NCBI GenBank assembly: GCA_022496785.1
Contig: SNAP01000010.1
Location: 26,123-90,122, forward strand
Reading direction: 5' to 3'
Source of the DNA: Marinilabiliaceae bacterium JC040
GTDB lineage: Bacteria; Bacteroidota; Bacteroidia; Bacteroidales; Marinifilaceae
DNA: 64,000 bases
Shown here: positions 8,626 to 16,532 of the stretch, in pieces
Numbering within the stretch: position 1 is the first letter of the stretch
How the letters are laid out: each line of letters opens with the position of its first letter
The notes under the pieces: generated by a model
What the model was told of the DNA's origin: nothing
Database searches by the model: none
The model's input: the letters and a program-made list of their open reading frames with translations, nothing else
Translations under genes and position numbers: made by a program

Positions 8626-9629
8626 TGAATTAATTTATACATCATCTCGAGTAGTAGCTCTCCTCCATCAAGAGAGCCTACTCCTTCTCCCTTAGCTTTT
8701 AGGTCGAATTCTCTTAAAATCTCAATATTCTTTACAATCTTACGCGGAGTATAAATTTTTGTTGCAGCAATATAGTCATCAACAAAATAAGGAGACACTC
8801 CCATTTCATTAGCTACAATATTCTTATTTTTTTTATTTGTAATAAAAGAATAAGAAAGAAGAGCCGTATAATAGGTATAAAGCATAGATATTATCATTAT
8901 TAAAGAAGCATCTTTTGAATTCCCTATATAATACTCTACAATTCTATTTATTTTTTCAATATTTCTATTACCAATTGCCTTATACAATTCAAAAACATTA
9001 TATTCTTTAGATATACCAACATATTTTTCAACATGAGAATCATCAATAATTTCTCCATTCTTAACATTCAAACGCAATTTCTCTAATTCATTATGCATTC
9101 TGCTCAAATCGTTACCTATTGATTCACACAAAAGAGCAATAGCTTTCTTAGAAATATTAAAAGAATGTTTTTTGGCATAAGTTGATATCCATATAGGTAC
9201 TTGATTCTCGTATAGCTTATTAGATTCCATACAAGAAACAAATTTAGAAGAATATAATTTCTTAGCCCAGGCTTTACGCTTATCTAGTTTTGAGTTTTTA
9301 TAACAAAGAACAAGTACAGTAGAAGCAAGAGGATTATCAATATAAGATGAAATCAATTCTAAATCTCTTAATTGCTGAGCTTCCTTTACAATAACAACTT
9401 GTTTATCTGCCATCATTGGAAAACGTTTCGAGGCACTTATAATATCTCTTGCAGAAACATCCTTACCATACATTATAGAAAGATTGAAATCTAGACTATC
9501 AGCAGGAAGAAAATCTTCCTCAAAATAATTTGAAATTAAATCAATAAAATAAGATTCATCTCCTGAAAGGAAATATATAGGTTTTATATTTTTTGATTGT
9601 ATCTCTTTTGCTAAATCTGAATATTTCAT
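8622..9629 (-). CDS. holA: DNA polymerase III delta subunit (clamp loader)
   Basis: 335 residues, typical for HolA. The N-terminal motif IYFLSGDESYFIDLI (about 19-33) is the delta subunit's degenerate P-loop region, followed by FPMMADKQVVIVKEAQQL (about 69-86). The C-terminal part is the helical collar domain. The protein opens the beta sliding clamp during loading at the replication fork. In several Bacteroidota holA lies next to an HsdR-N domain gene and AMP nucleosidase, and that neighbourhood is seen here. Two bases separate it from the aminotransferase gene upstream, so the two are likely one transcript with gmhB. Confidence 0.93.
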   Translation of the reverse strand: MKYSDLAKEIQSKNIKPIYFLSGDESYFIDLISNYFEEDFLPADSLDFNLSIMYGKDVSARDIISASKRFPMMADKQVVIVKEAQQLRDLELISSYIDNPLASTVLVLCYKNSKLDKRKAWAKKLYSSKFVSCMESNKLYENQVPIWISTYAKKHSFNISKKAIALLCESIGNDLSRMHNELEKLRLNVKNGEIIDDSHVEKYVGISKEYNVFELYKAIGNRNIEKINRIVEYYIGNSKDASLIMIISMLYTYYTALLSYSFITNKKNKNIVANEMGVSPYFVDDYIAATKIYTPRKIVKNIEILREFDLKAKGEGVGSLDGGELLLEMMYKLIH

Positions 9630-9631
9630 AT

Positions 9632-10483
9632 CTAAAAATATTGTTCTTTAAATAGTTTCTTTATACGTTTTGATAATGCTGAATAATAACGCGACGACTT
9701 AAACACATTCACAACTTGAATCCAAGATATTGAATTTGTTATAAAAATCTCATCTGCCTCCTCTAGATCTCTTACTGTTAAATGAGCATCATCATCTATA
9801 TATATATCATTTTTCCTGAGCAAATTTACTACAAGATTCCTCATTATTCCGTTAATGCAACCACATTTTAGTGAAGGGGTATAACATTTCTCGTCTTTCA
9901 CCATAAAAACATTAGAACACATTGTTTCACTTACCTCACCCTTTTCACTCAAAATAATACAATCGTCCAATTTATTTATAGTTTTCCACTTTCCTGCAAC
10001 GGTATATCTCAACGAACTAGAAGTCTTAAATTCTGATAAAGAAGAATATACATTCACTACAGAAGGACAAACATCTAATTTTAATCTATGAGTATTTTCA
10101 AACGGACTTAATAAATCGAGAGGTTCACTTTCAATTACAAAAGAAACAGAATCGTCGGTAGGAGTATATAATCCTCCATTATTTCTAAAAACTTCAATTC
10201 TTACTCTTGCTGTTTTTATATGATGATTCTTATTAAGCAATCTAATAATCTTTCTTCTAAAAAATCTATAATTAAAATCATCAGGAATTTCCATATACAT
10301 AGCACGCATACCATCATGCAAACGTTTAATATGTTCCTCAAGAGCTATACATTCAGTATATCTCACATAAACGGTTTCAAAAATGGCATCTCCATAACGA
10401 AAAGCTCTATTATGAGTAGAGAATTTCTTATCACCATAGAAATAATAATATCCATTATAACAATATTGCGGTCTTAGTATCAT
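9632..10483 (-). CDS. Class IV PLP aminotransferase
   Basis: 283 residues of the BCAT/DAAT/ADC-lyase fold. GDAIFETV at 31-38 is the typical N-terminal motif, the PLP-binding lysine is expected at K153 in the EFKTSSSL segment, and GEVSETMCSNVFMV (about 183-196) is the conserved SN-F motif. The C-terminal TVRDLEEADEIFITNS is also standard. Members include branched-chain aminotransferases and 4-amino-4-deoxychorismate lyase (PabC); the short N-terminus and size fit the PabC-like side better, but no substrate can be assigned from sequence. It overlaps gmhB by four bases and abuts holA. Confidence 0.85.
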   Translation of the reverse strand: MILRPQYCYNGYYYFYGDKKFSTHNRAFRYGDAIFETVYVRYTECIALEEHIKRLHDGMRAMYMEIPDDFNYRFFRRKIIRLLNKNHHIKTARVRIEVFRNNGGLYTPTDDSVSFVIESEPLDLLSPFENTHRLKLDVCPSVVNVYSSLSEFKTSSSLRYTVAGKWKTINKLDDCIILSEKGEVSETMCSNVFMVKDEKCYTPSLKCGCINGIMRNLVVNLLRKNDIYIDDDAHLTVRDLEEADEIFITNSISWIQVVNVFKSSRYYSALSKRIKKLFKEQYF

Positions 10484-10977
10484 TTTAGGATTTTATCTAT
10501 AATATACGAAAAATCTGTATTCTTTTCAATCTTATATCCAATAATACCTGCCGCTTCTGCTGCCTGTATATCTCTATCTCCATCTCCAATAAAATAACAA
10601 TTATTTCTATCTAATTGATAATCTTCAACAGCTTTATTTATAAAATAGGGAGAAGGCTTTCTACACTCACATTTCTTCACAGATTCATGGTGAGGACAGT
10701 AGAAAATATCTTTTATATAGACACCTGCATCAGATAACTTTCCTAACATAAAAGAATGTAATTTCTCTACATCATCACAAGAATACAAGCCCTTAGCAAC
10801 TCCACCTTGGTTAGTAACAACAAAAAGGATGTAGCCTGCATCATAAAGACGTTTCATATTTTCAATCACCTTAGGATTAAAAACAAAATCTTCTTCTTTA
10901 TAAACATAATAATGTCCAATATCTGAATTTATAGTTCCATCTCTATCAAAAAAAACTGCTTTATGAGTGCTCTCCAT
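10480..10977 (-). CDS. gmhB: D-glycero-D-manno-heptose 1,7-bisphosphate 7-phosphatase-like HAD enzyme
   Basis: About 165 residues from my preferred start. The open frame extends 16 codons further upstream (to 11025), but the internal ATG at 10977 gives MESTHKAVFFDRDGTIN, which places the HAD nucleophile at D11 as in the family, so I use it. Motif II is VVTNQGG, and the zinc site typical of GmhB/HisB-N phosphatases is CPHH followed by CECRKP. Motif IV is GDGDRDIQAA. The enzyme dephosphorylates heptose 1,7-bisphosphate in ADP-heptose synthesis for lipopolysaccharide core; a histidinol-phosphatase role is an alternative for this fold. Four-base overlap with the next gene suggests coupling. Confidence 0.85.
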   Translation of the reverse strand: MESTHKAVFFDRDGTINSDIGHYYVYKEEDFVFNPKVIENMKRLYDAGYILFVVTNQGGVAKGLYSCDDVEKLHSFMLGKLSDAGVYIKDIFYCPHHESVKKCECRKPSPYFINKAVEDYQLDRNNCYFIGDGDRDIQAAEAAGIIGYKIEKNTDFSYIIDKILK

Positions 10978-11066
10978 TTCTGTAATATTTCTTTTAAATA
11001 TAAAAACACCTATCTTTACAGACAAGGAATTATACTATTAGTGCTTTAGATATATAAATATAAAAA

Positions 11067-11525
11067 ATGGTTCAATTAAATCTTCCATCTTTCGACTTCA
11101 AAATTATTAAAAATGAGAATGGAAAACTATCTATTTTTGATGATATACGAAAGAAATATATAATAATCAGTCCTGAAGAATGGGTTAGGCAAAATTTTAT
11201 TAAATATCTAATTCAATACAAAAACTTCCCTAAGGGTCTCATAGCATTAGAAAAAGGTATAAAAATCAATGGTAATCAATTCCGTTTCGATGCATTATGT
11301 TATGATAACAATGCAAATCCATTAGTCATTATAGAATTTAAAGCACCAAAAGTCAAAATCACAGAAAAAGTCTTCCAACAAGCAGCAATCTACAATATGA
11401 AACTAAAAACTCCATATCTAATAATGTCAAACGGCATATCGCATTACTGCTGTAAAGTTGATTTTATAAATAAAAAAGTCGAATATCTTAAAGATGTACC
11501 AGATTACAATTCATTAAAAAGTTGA
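11067..11525 (+). CDS. Stand-alone HsdR N-terminal-like (PD-(D/E)XK) protein
   Basis: 152 residues that match only the N-terminal nuclease domain of type I restriction R subunits (HSDR_N family). The fold's active-site pattern is visible: D75 in FRFDALCY, then E90-F-K92 in IIEFKAPK, and Q104/Q105 in FQQAAIYNM that follows. There is no helicase part and no HsdM/HsdS nearby, so this is not a restriction system. It is the small housekeeping-like protein often found near holA in Bacteroidota, with unknown job; nucleic-acid cleavage or processing is an inference from the intact residues. It starts 89 bases from gmhB, divergently, and its 3' end overlaps the GNAT gene by 22 bases. Confidence 0.85.
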   Translation: MVQLNLPSFDFKIIKNENGKLSIFDDIRKKYIIISPEEWVRQNFIKYLIQYKNFPKGLIALEKGIKINGNQFRFDALCYDNNANPLVIIEFKAPKVKITEKVFQQAAIYNMKLKTPYLIMSNGISHYCCKVDFINKKVEYLKDVPDYNSLKS

Positions 11526-12034
11526 TAGAAAAATTCTGTTTCATATCCATCTTTTGTCCTTAACCAATCTTTCTTTTCTCCTTGTTGAACAAAATTAGCA
11601 TTCTCAAAAAGATTAATACTTTTCACATTTGTCTCACTAATATCACAATATAAAGAGTGTAATCTAAGAATACTAAAAGCATAATTAACCATTAAACCTA
11701 AAGCCTCACTAGCAAACCCCTTACCTCTGTCGTCAATTTCTGCAATAAGAATTCCTACGCCAGCCCTATTATGATAAGGGTCGTAATTAAACAAATCTAT
11801 TAAACCAATGGCTTTACCAGAGTCTTTAAGGGCAATAACTAAACGTAGTTCTTTATTTTCAAATAGATCTCTATGAGCTGTTTTAAGATACTCCACAAGA
11901 ACATACCTCGACAATGGAGCAAATAAATTACTAACTGCCCAACCGTCCGTATCATTCTCCCACTGATATAAAATATCAATATCCTCAGGCTCTAAGGCTC
12001 TTAAAAAAATGTCTTTTCCCTCTAAAATATTCAT
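11504..12034 (-). CDS. GNAT family N-acetyltransferase (RimJ/RimL-like)
   Basis: 176 residues. The N-terminal FLRALEPEDIDILYQWEND is characteristic of RimJ/SpeG-type GNAT enzymes, GVGILIAEIDDRGKGFASEA (about 92-111) holds the acetyl-CoA-binding R/Q-x-x-G-x-G/A loop, and SLYCDISETNVKSINLFENA lies near the C-terminus. It would transfer an acetyl group from acetyl-CoA to an amine; the substrate (a ribosomal N-terminus, spermidine or a small amine) cannot be told. It runs convergently into the HsdR-N-like gene. Confidence 0.88.
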   Translation of the reverse strand: MNILEGKDIFLRALEPEDIDILYQWENDTDGWAVSNLFAPLSRYVLVEYLKTAHRDLFENKELRLVIALKDSGKAIGLIDLFNYDPYHNRAGVGILIAEIDDRGKGFASEALGLMVNYAFSILRLHSLYCDISETNVKSINLFENANFVQQGEKKDWLRTKDGYETEFFYQLFNEL

Positions 12035-12077
12035 AAATGCTACACTATATATAAAGCAAACTTATATATAATATAGC

Positions 12078-12085
12078 TATATTTG
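12078..12085 (+). promoter_or_regulatory. Probable -7 box for the first secreted C1 peptidase
   Basis: TATATTTG matches the TAnnTTTG consensus and lies 28 bases before the ATG at 12114. No clear TTTG element at 19-21 bases upstream. Confidence 0.5.
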
Positions 12086-12113
12086 TTCAAATAATTATAA
12101 AATTTACAAACAA

Positions 12114-13295
12114 ATGAGAAATAGAGTTCTTCTTACATCTCTTTTAGTATGCAGTATTATCTTCTCTGCAAGTGCTAAAAAGAAAACAAAAAAACAATCT
12201 TACATCTTTAAAGATGTTATTACCAATCCTGTAACAAGCGTAAAGAATCAGCAAGCTAGTGGTACATGCTGGTGCTTCTCTGGACTTTCATTCTTAGAAT
12301 CAGAATTGTTGAGAATGGGAAAAGGTGAACACGATCTTTCAGAAATGTTCTTAGTAAAGAAAAGCTATATAGTAAAAGCAAAAGACTATATCAGATATCA
12401 TACTAACATGACATTTTCACAAGGTGGAGAATCTGGTGATGTTATGGAAATGATAGCAAAATATGGTGTTATGCCAGAAAAAGAATTCCACGGTCAAAAC
12501 TACGGAGAAAAGATGCACCGTCACGGAGAAGTAGAATCTGTATTGAAAGGTATGCTAGATGCAGTTGCTAAAAACAAAAACAGAAGATTATCAACAGCTT
12601 GGTTTAGAGCTTTTAACAATGTAGCAGATGCATATTTTGGAAAAGAAGCTAAAACTTTTAATTACAAAGGAAAAGAATATACTGCAATTTCTCTACGCGA
12701 TGAACTAGGATTAAATCCTAGCGATTATGTAGAAATTGGTTCTTTCTCTCACCACCCATTCTACACATTATGCGATTTTGAAGTAGAAGACAATTGGATT
12801 CATTCAAAGATTTACAATTTACCAATAGACGAATTCATGAAATTAATGGACTCTTCATTAAAAGATGGATACACTCTTCTTTGGGGTTCTGATGTTAGCG
12901 AAAAAGGATTCCATTCTCGTGAAGGATATGCAGTTCTTCCAGCAAAATCTTCTTCTGAAACAGATAATTTAGAAATGGCTAAATGGGAAAAACTATCTAA
13001 AAAACAAAAAGCTAGTGGTTTATACATTAAAGAACAAAAAGTAACTCAAGAGTCAAGACAAAAAGGTTTTGATAACTACACAACTACAGACGACCATGGT
13101 ATGCATATGGTAGGTATTGCTAAAGATCAATTTGGTAAGAAATACTATAAAATTAAAAACTCATGGGGAGAGTATGGTAAATATAAAGGTTATTTCTATG
13201 CTTCTGAAGCATTTGTAAAAGCTAAATCAATGACTTATATGGTTCACAAAAATGCTATTCCTACTGCTTTAAAAGCTAAATTAGGTATCAAATAA
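12114..13295 (+). CDS. Secreted C1 family (PepC/bleomycin hydrolase-like) peptidase, copy 1
   Basis: 393 residues with a signal peptide (basic MRNR, hydrophobic 5-18, cleavage likely after SASA at 18-21). The papain-fold triad is visible: Q46/Q47 and the nucleophile C52 in SGTCWCF, H331 in GMHMVG and N349 in KNSWGE. Bleomycin hydrolases and PepC are cysteine aminopeptidases that form hexameric cages; unlike the cytosolic Lactococcus or yeast enzymes this one is exported, probably to the periplasm, where it would trim peptides. A paralogue of exactly the same length lies at 18.6-19.8 kb. Monocistronic: own promoter-like box in front, terminator behind. Confidence 0.9.
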   Translation: MRNRVLLTSLLVCSIIFSASAKKKTKKQSYIFKDVITNPVTSVKNQQASGTCWCFSGLSFLESELLRMGKGEHDLSEMFLVKKSYIVKAKDYIRYHTNMTFSQGGESGDVMEMIAKYGVMPEKEFHGQNYGEKMHRHGEVESVLKGMLDAVAKNKNRRLSTAWFRAFNNVADAYFGKEAKTFNYKGKEYTAISLRDELGLNPSDYVEIGSFSHHPFYTLCDFEVEDNWIHSKIYNLPIDEFMKLMDSSLKDGYTLLWGSDVSEKGFHSREGYAVLPAKSSSETDNLEMAKWEKLSKKQKASGLYIKEQKVTQESRQKGFDNYTTTDDHGMHMVGIAKDQFGKKYYKIKNSWGEYGKYKGYFYASEAFVKAKSMTYMVHKNAIPTALKAKLGIK

Positions 13296-13318
13296 TATAC
13301 TAAGCATATATATAAACA

Positions 13319-13358
13319 AAGAGGTTGCTGTTATAATTGAACTGCAACCTCTTATTTG
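13319..13358 (+). terminator. Rho-independent terminator of C1 peptidase copy 1
   Basis: AAGAGGTTGC at 13319-13328 pairs perfectly with GCAACCTCTT at 13344-13353 across a 15-base loop, followed by a T-rich stretch. It starts 23 bases after the stop codon. Confidence 0.8.
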
Positions 13359-13382
13359 TTAAAATATATATGTCTAGGAAAT

Positions 13383-13571
13383 TTATTCTTGCATAGTGTC
13401 TCTATTTCCAAAAGCTTTAATTGTAAAAGTCATCAGTAAAGCAAAAATAACACTAGCTCCTATTATATAATAAATACTCCAATCTAATTTAAATAGTAAT
13501 ATTAGTGTCATAAATGTTGAATACGTCATAAAGAATTGAATTAATAGATTTTGATTTTTAACTTTTCTCAT
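13383..13571 (-). CDS. Small two-helix membrane protein, homologous to the downstream-coded 38-residue protein
   Basis: 62 residues, no family recognised. Two hydrophobic segments (about 10-27 and 34-54) flank a short FKLDW linker; the N-terminus is basic and the C-terminus charged, so an inner-membrane hairpin is likely. A TACTTTTG box at 13604-13611 (minus) sits 33 bases before the ATG. From LLFKLDW to AFGN the sequence can be laid without gaps against the 38-residue protein at 13730-13846, with about 13 identities in 32 positions by eye; that shared pattern is the main reason to think both are real genes. Function unknown. Confidence 0.65.
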   Translation of the reverse strand: MRKVKNQNLLIQFFMTYSTFMTLILLFKLDWSIYYIIGASVIFALLMTFTIKAFGNRDTMQE

Positions 13572-13603
13572 AGCCTTATTATTTTACTGTTTTATTACTT
13601 ATT

Positions 13604-13611
13604 CAAAAGTA
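13604..13611 (-). promoter_or_regulatory. Possible -7 box for the 62-residue membrane protein
   Basis: On the minus strand TACTTTTG fits TAnnTTTG. A TTTT at 13631-13634, 19 bases upstream, matches three of four positions of the TTTG -33 element. Confidence 0.45.
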
Positions 13612-13729
13612 AATCAAAATATTAGACTGAAAAATTTTCTATTGATCTTTAACGTTTTTATAACATGGTTTTAAATATTTAACAAACAAATGTATTCTAC
13701 AACACTGTTTATCTGATTTAGGTCTTCTA

Positions 13730-13846
13730 TTATTTCTTAGTATTAGAAAAAAAGATAGTTGCTACACTTGTTATTATTGCAAATATAAAAGAAGATAGAA
13801 CTATAGGGTATGGTCCCCAATTTAAATCAAACAATAATTTTTTCAT
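13730..13846 (-). CDS. Tiny single-helix membrane protein (38 residues)
   Basis: Translated by hand: ATG at 13846-13844, stop TAA at 13732-13730. It begins MKKLLFDLNWGPYPIVLSS and ends FFSNTKK. There is one hydrophobic helix from about residue 12 to 33 with a basic tail on both sides. The reading LLF-L-W--Y-I---S-IFA is shared with the second half of the 62-residue protein encoded next to it on the same strand, which argues for a real gene that arose by duplication or truncation. GAAGAAG lies a few bases before the start and could act as a ribosome binding site. Function unknown. Confidence 0.5.
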   Translation of the reverse strand: MKKLLFDLNWGPYPIVLSSFIFAIITSVATIFFSNTKK

Positions 13847-14161
13847 ACATAGCTTCTTCTCAAAATTTTATATTAGAGTATGGTATAAAAATTTCTATAT
13901 AAATATTATAACAATAAAATAAATTCCATTTTTAATTAATAACTAACAATAAATAAAAAATTTACCAAAAGAATTTCTCCCTCTCTTCGATATTGAAAAC
14001 TATAATTTCTCCCTACCCTCTCCGTATCAAGTCCGTATTAACCCCCACTTATAACGAAGAAAGTACACCAGAAGTACAGTATAGAAACAAAAAAAAGATA
14101 TACAAAACGAGAAAGAATTTTTCGCCTTGCATATCTTTTGACATGATATTTTATGATAACC
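13847..14161. other. AT-rich intergenic region, no gene seen
   Basis: About 315 bases between the tiny membrane protein and the end of the LptF/G-like gene. A 74-codon open frame on the plus strand (13993-14217) runs into the permease gene antisense, has no family likeness and is probably chance. An ATTTCTCCCT sequence occurs twice (near 13972 and 14004). I see no terminator with a clear stem. Confidence 0.4.
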
Positions 14162-15238
14162 TTATTTCGGTGCTTTCAAATATAAATATACAGCTATCAC
14201 TGAATAAATTATATTAGGGAGCCATACTGCTAGCATGGGATCCATATTTCCATTAGTGGCAAACACTGATGATAATTGTTGGAATAGAATATACGAGAAA
14301 CTTAGAGCAATACCAATTCCCAAATGCATACCCATCCCACCACGCATTTTACGCGCTGAAAGTGAAACTCCTATCAAAGTTAAGATAAATGTTGCAAATG
14401 CAGAGGCTAATCTCCTATAATTTTCTATTTCGAGGGGTACTATATTACTAGCTCCTCTCATCTTTTGTTGCTCTATATATTTCTCTAGCTTAGGAGTATT
14501 CATTGTTTCACTAACATCGGCTCTACGAGAAAATTCTGTGGTAGAGAATGGTAATAATGTATCTAATCTCTCACCCTTCCTTGTAGTCTCTTTATCTCCA
14601 AGAAAATCACGAATGATATAGTTATGTATCACCCATTTCTTTTTCTTTTCATTCCACACAATCCTGTTAGATGTTAGTTTTCTCTTTATATTAGTTCCAT
14701 CAAACTCATCCATTGCAAAGAAATATCCTGTATTTGTTGTTACATTATAACTGTTCATATAGATATATGTTCCAGGATGAATTTGTCTATGAATATTGTT
14801 CTCTCTATTAGTAAAACTACTTCCTATATAATTATCCCAAAACTCAAGACGAGTCTCTGATGCATAGGGTATTATAAAACTTGATAGAGCATAAGATATC
14901 CCTCCTATTATTAAAGCTGCATAGAAATAGGGACGCAAAATCCTCCTAAAACTTATTCCACTACTAAGCATTGCAATAATCTCGGTGTTGGAGGCTAGTT
15001 TAGATGTGAAGAATATTACTGCTATAAATGTAAATAGTGCTGAAAACTGATTTACAAAGAATGGTATCCAGTTCATATAATAATCGAATATTATAGCTCT
15101 TAATGGAGCTTCTCTTTCTATGAAATCTTCTATCTTTTCAGAAATATCAAAAACTACGATAATACATATCAATAGTGCTATCGAGAATACAAAAGTCCCT
15201 AAGAACTTTCTCATTATATATGCATCTAACTTCTTCAA
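14162..15238 (-). CDS. LptF/LptG family permease (YjgP/YjgQ)
   Basis: 358 residues, the usual length for one LptF/G subunit. The N-terminus MKKLDAYIMRKFLGTFVFSI with a first helix at about 12-32, helices near 62-82 and 104-124, then a periplasmic beta-jellyroll domain (about 125-265) and three helices at the C-terminus follow the family. LptF and LptG form the membrane part of the LptB2FG ABC exporter that lifts lipopolysaccharide from the inner membrane toward LptC/LptA. A second, longer member lies at 58.4-59.9 kb, so the two may be the F and G partners encoded apart. The gene follows tgt by 19 bases, as in other Bacteroidota. Confidence 0.92.
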   Translation of the reverse strand: MKKLDAYIMRKFLGTFVFSIALLICIIVVFDISEKIEDFIEREAPLRAIIFDYYMNWIPFFVNQFSALFTFIAVIFFTSKLASNTEIIAMLSSGISFRRILRPYFYAALIIGGISYALSSFIIPYASETRLEFWDNYIGSSFTNRENNIHRQIHPGTYIYMNSYNVTTNTGYFFAMDEFDGTNIKRKLTSNRIVWNEKKKKWVIHNYIIRDFLGDKETTRKGERLDTLLPFSTTEFSRRADVSETMNTPKLEKYIEQQKMRGASNIVPLEIENYRRLASAFATFILTLIGVSLSARKMRGGMGMHLGIGIALSFSYILFQQLSSVFATNGNMDPMLAVWLPNIIYSVIAVYLYLKAPK

Positions 15239-15257
15239 ATCTTGGAGTATTTTTGTT

Positions 15258-16388
15258 TTATAATCTTCTTCCTAATTTTGCTACCATCATGTCTTTCCAC
15301 GTTGTGAAATCACCTGCTTGAATATGCTTTCTAGCTTCTCTAACTAACCATAAATAAAAGGCTAAGTTATGAATACTACATATCTGTAAAGCTAATAATT
15401 CATTGGCTTTCATTAAATGACGTACGTAAGCTTTTGAATATGTTGAATCGACATAAGATGTTCCATTAGGATCTAATGGAGAAAAATCTCTTTCCCATTT
15501 TAGATTCTTTATATTTATTGTCCCCTCAGATGTGAATATCATTGCATTCCTACCATTTCTTGTTGGCATTACACAATCGAACATATCTACTCCTCGGGCT
15601 ATACCTTCTAGTATGTTTATTGGAGTTCCTACTCCCATTAAATATCTTGGCTTTTCTTGTGGAAGTACTTCGTTTACTACTTCTATCATCTCGTACATTT
15701 GCTCCACTGGTTCTCCTACTGCCAATCCACCAATAGCATAACCTTCTCTATCTAAAGCTACTGCATGTTCTGCCGATTTAATTCGTAAATCTTTGTACAC
15801 ACATCCTTGAACAATTGGAAATAGAGTTTGAGAATATCCATATTTTCCCTCTGTAGAATCGAAACGTTTACAACATCTCTCTAACCATCTTTGTGTTAGG
15901 GCTAATGAATCTTTTGCATATTTATATTCAGAATCTCCTGGAGGACATTCGTCGAATGCCATTATTATATCCGCTCCTATTGAACGTTGAATATCCATTA
16001 CATTTTCTGGTGTGAAAAGATGTTTCGATCCGTCTATATGTGAACGGAATTCTGCTCCATTTTCATTTAACTTTCTATTGCTAGATAATGAAAAGACTTG
16101 AAAACCTCCACTGTCTGTAAGTATTGGTCTGTCCCATCCATTAAATTTATGCAATCCTCCTGCTGCTTCTAGTACTTCTATACCTGGACGTAGATATAAA
16201 TGATAGGTGTTTCCTAATATTATATCTGCATTTATATCCTCTTTTAATTCATGCATATGAACACCTTTCACCGAACCTAATGTCCCTACTGGCATAAATA
16301 TCGGAGTTTGTATCTCTCCGTGATCTGTCTGTATTGTTCCGCATCGAGCTGAACTCTTTGCATCTGTATGTTCTAAAGTAAACTTCAT
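15258..16388 (-). CDS. tgt: Queuine/preQ1 tRNA-guanine transglycosylase without the zinc-binding cysteines
   Basis: 376 residues. Tgt swaps guanine 34 of GUN-anticodon tRNAs for preQ1. MPVGTLGSVKG (about 32-42), LTDSGGFQVFS with the catalytic Asp (about 90-100), GGLAVGEP (about 217-224) and MPTRNGRNA (about 275-283) are all present. In the place where E. coli Tgt has its CxCxxC zinc ligands (DPECDCYTC), this protein reads DPNGTSYVD: all three cysteines are replaced, while the following YSKAYVRHL and the SIHNL histidine remain. I recall the same replacement in Bacteroides enzymes, so it is probably lineage-wide and not a decay sign. It forms an operon with the LptF/G permease. Confidence 0.95.
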   Translation of the reverse strand: MKFTLEHTDAKSSARCGTIQTDHGEIQTPIFMPVGTLGSVKGVHMHELKEDINADIILGNTYHLYLRPGIEVLEAAGGLHKFNGWDRPILTDSGGFQVFSLSSNRKLNENGAEFRSHIDGSKHLFTPENVMDIQRSIGADIIMAFDECPPGDSEYKYAKDSLALTQRWLERCCKRFDSTEGKYGYSQTLFPIVQGCVYKDLRIKSAEHAVALDREGYAIGGLAVGEPVEQMYEMIEVVNEVLPQEKPRYLMGVGTPINILEGIARGVDMFDCVMPTRNGRNAMIFTSEGTINIKNLKWERDFSPLDPNGTSYVDSTYSKAYVRHLMKANELLALQICSIHNLAFYLWLVREARKHIQAGDFTTWKDMMVAKLGRRL

Positions 16389-16469
16389 CCTAATTCTAGA
16401 TTTATTATCACAAAAGTAATAAAAAGATGTTATTTCTTAGCTTTCTATTTTTATAGCCTTAATAATTAG

Positions 16470-16477
16470 TACCTTTG
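16470..16477 (+). promoter_or_regulatory. Probable -7 box for miaA
   Basis: TACCTTTG fits TAnnTTTG and lies 56 bases before the miaA ATG, in the divergent spacer with tgt. ATTT at 16447-16450 is 19 bases upstream and only partly fits TTTG. Confidence 0.5.
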
Positions 16478-16532
16478 TTCTGTATTTATTTTACAAAGAA
16501 AGCTTTTTTTAATCTATTTAATATATTTCTAG

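Noticed and set aside
10978..11025. Extended GmhB N-terminus
   Set aside because: The extra 16 residues precede the HAD motif unusually far and have no family match; the ATG at 10977 is better.
11067..12034. Type I restriction-modification system
   Set aside because: Only the HsdR N-terminal domain is present; no helicase part, methylase or specificity gene lies in the window.
13993..14217. Plus-strand 74-codon open frame
   Set aside because: It overlaps the end of the LptF/G gene antisense, has no family likeness, an odd composition and no promoter or ribosome binding site; the two minus-strand membrane peptides nearby are better supported.
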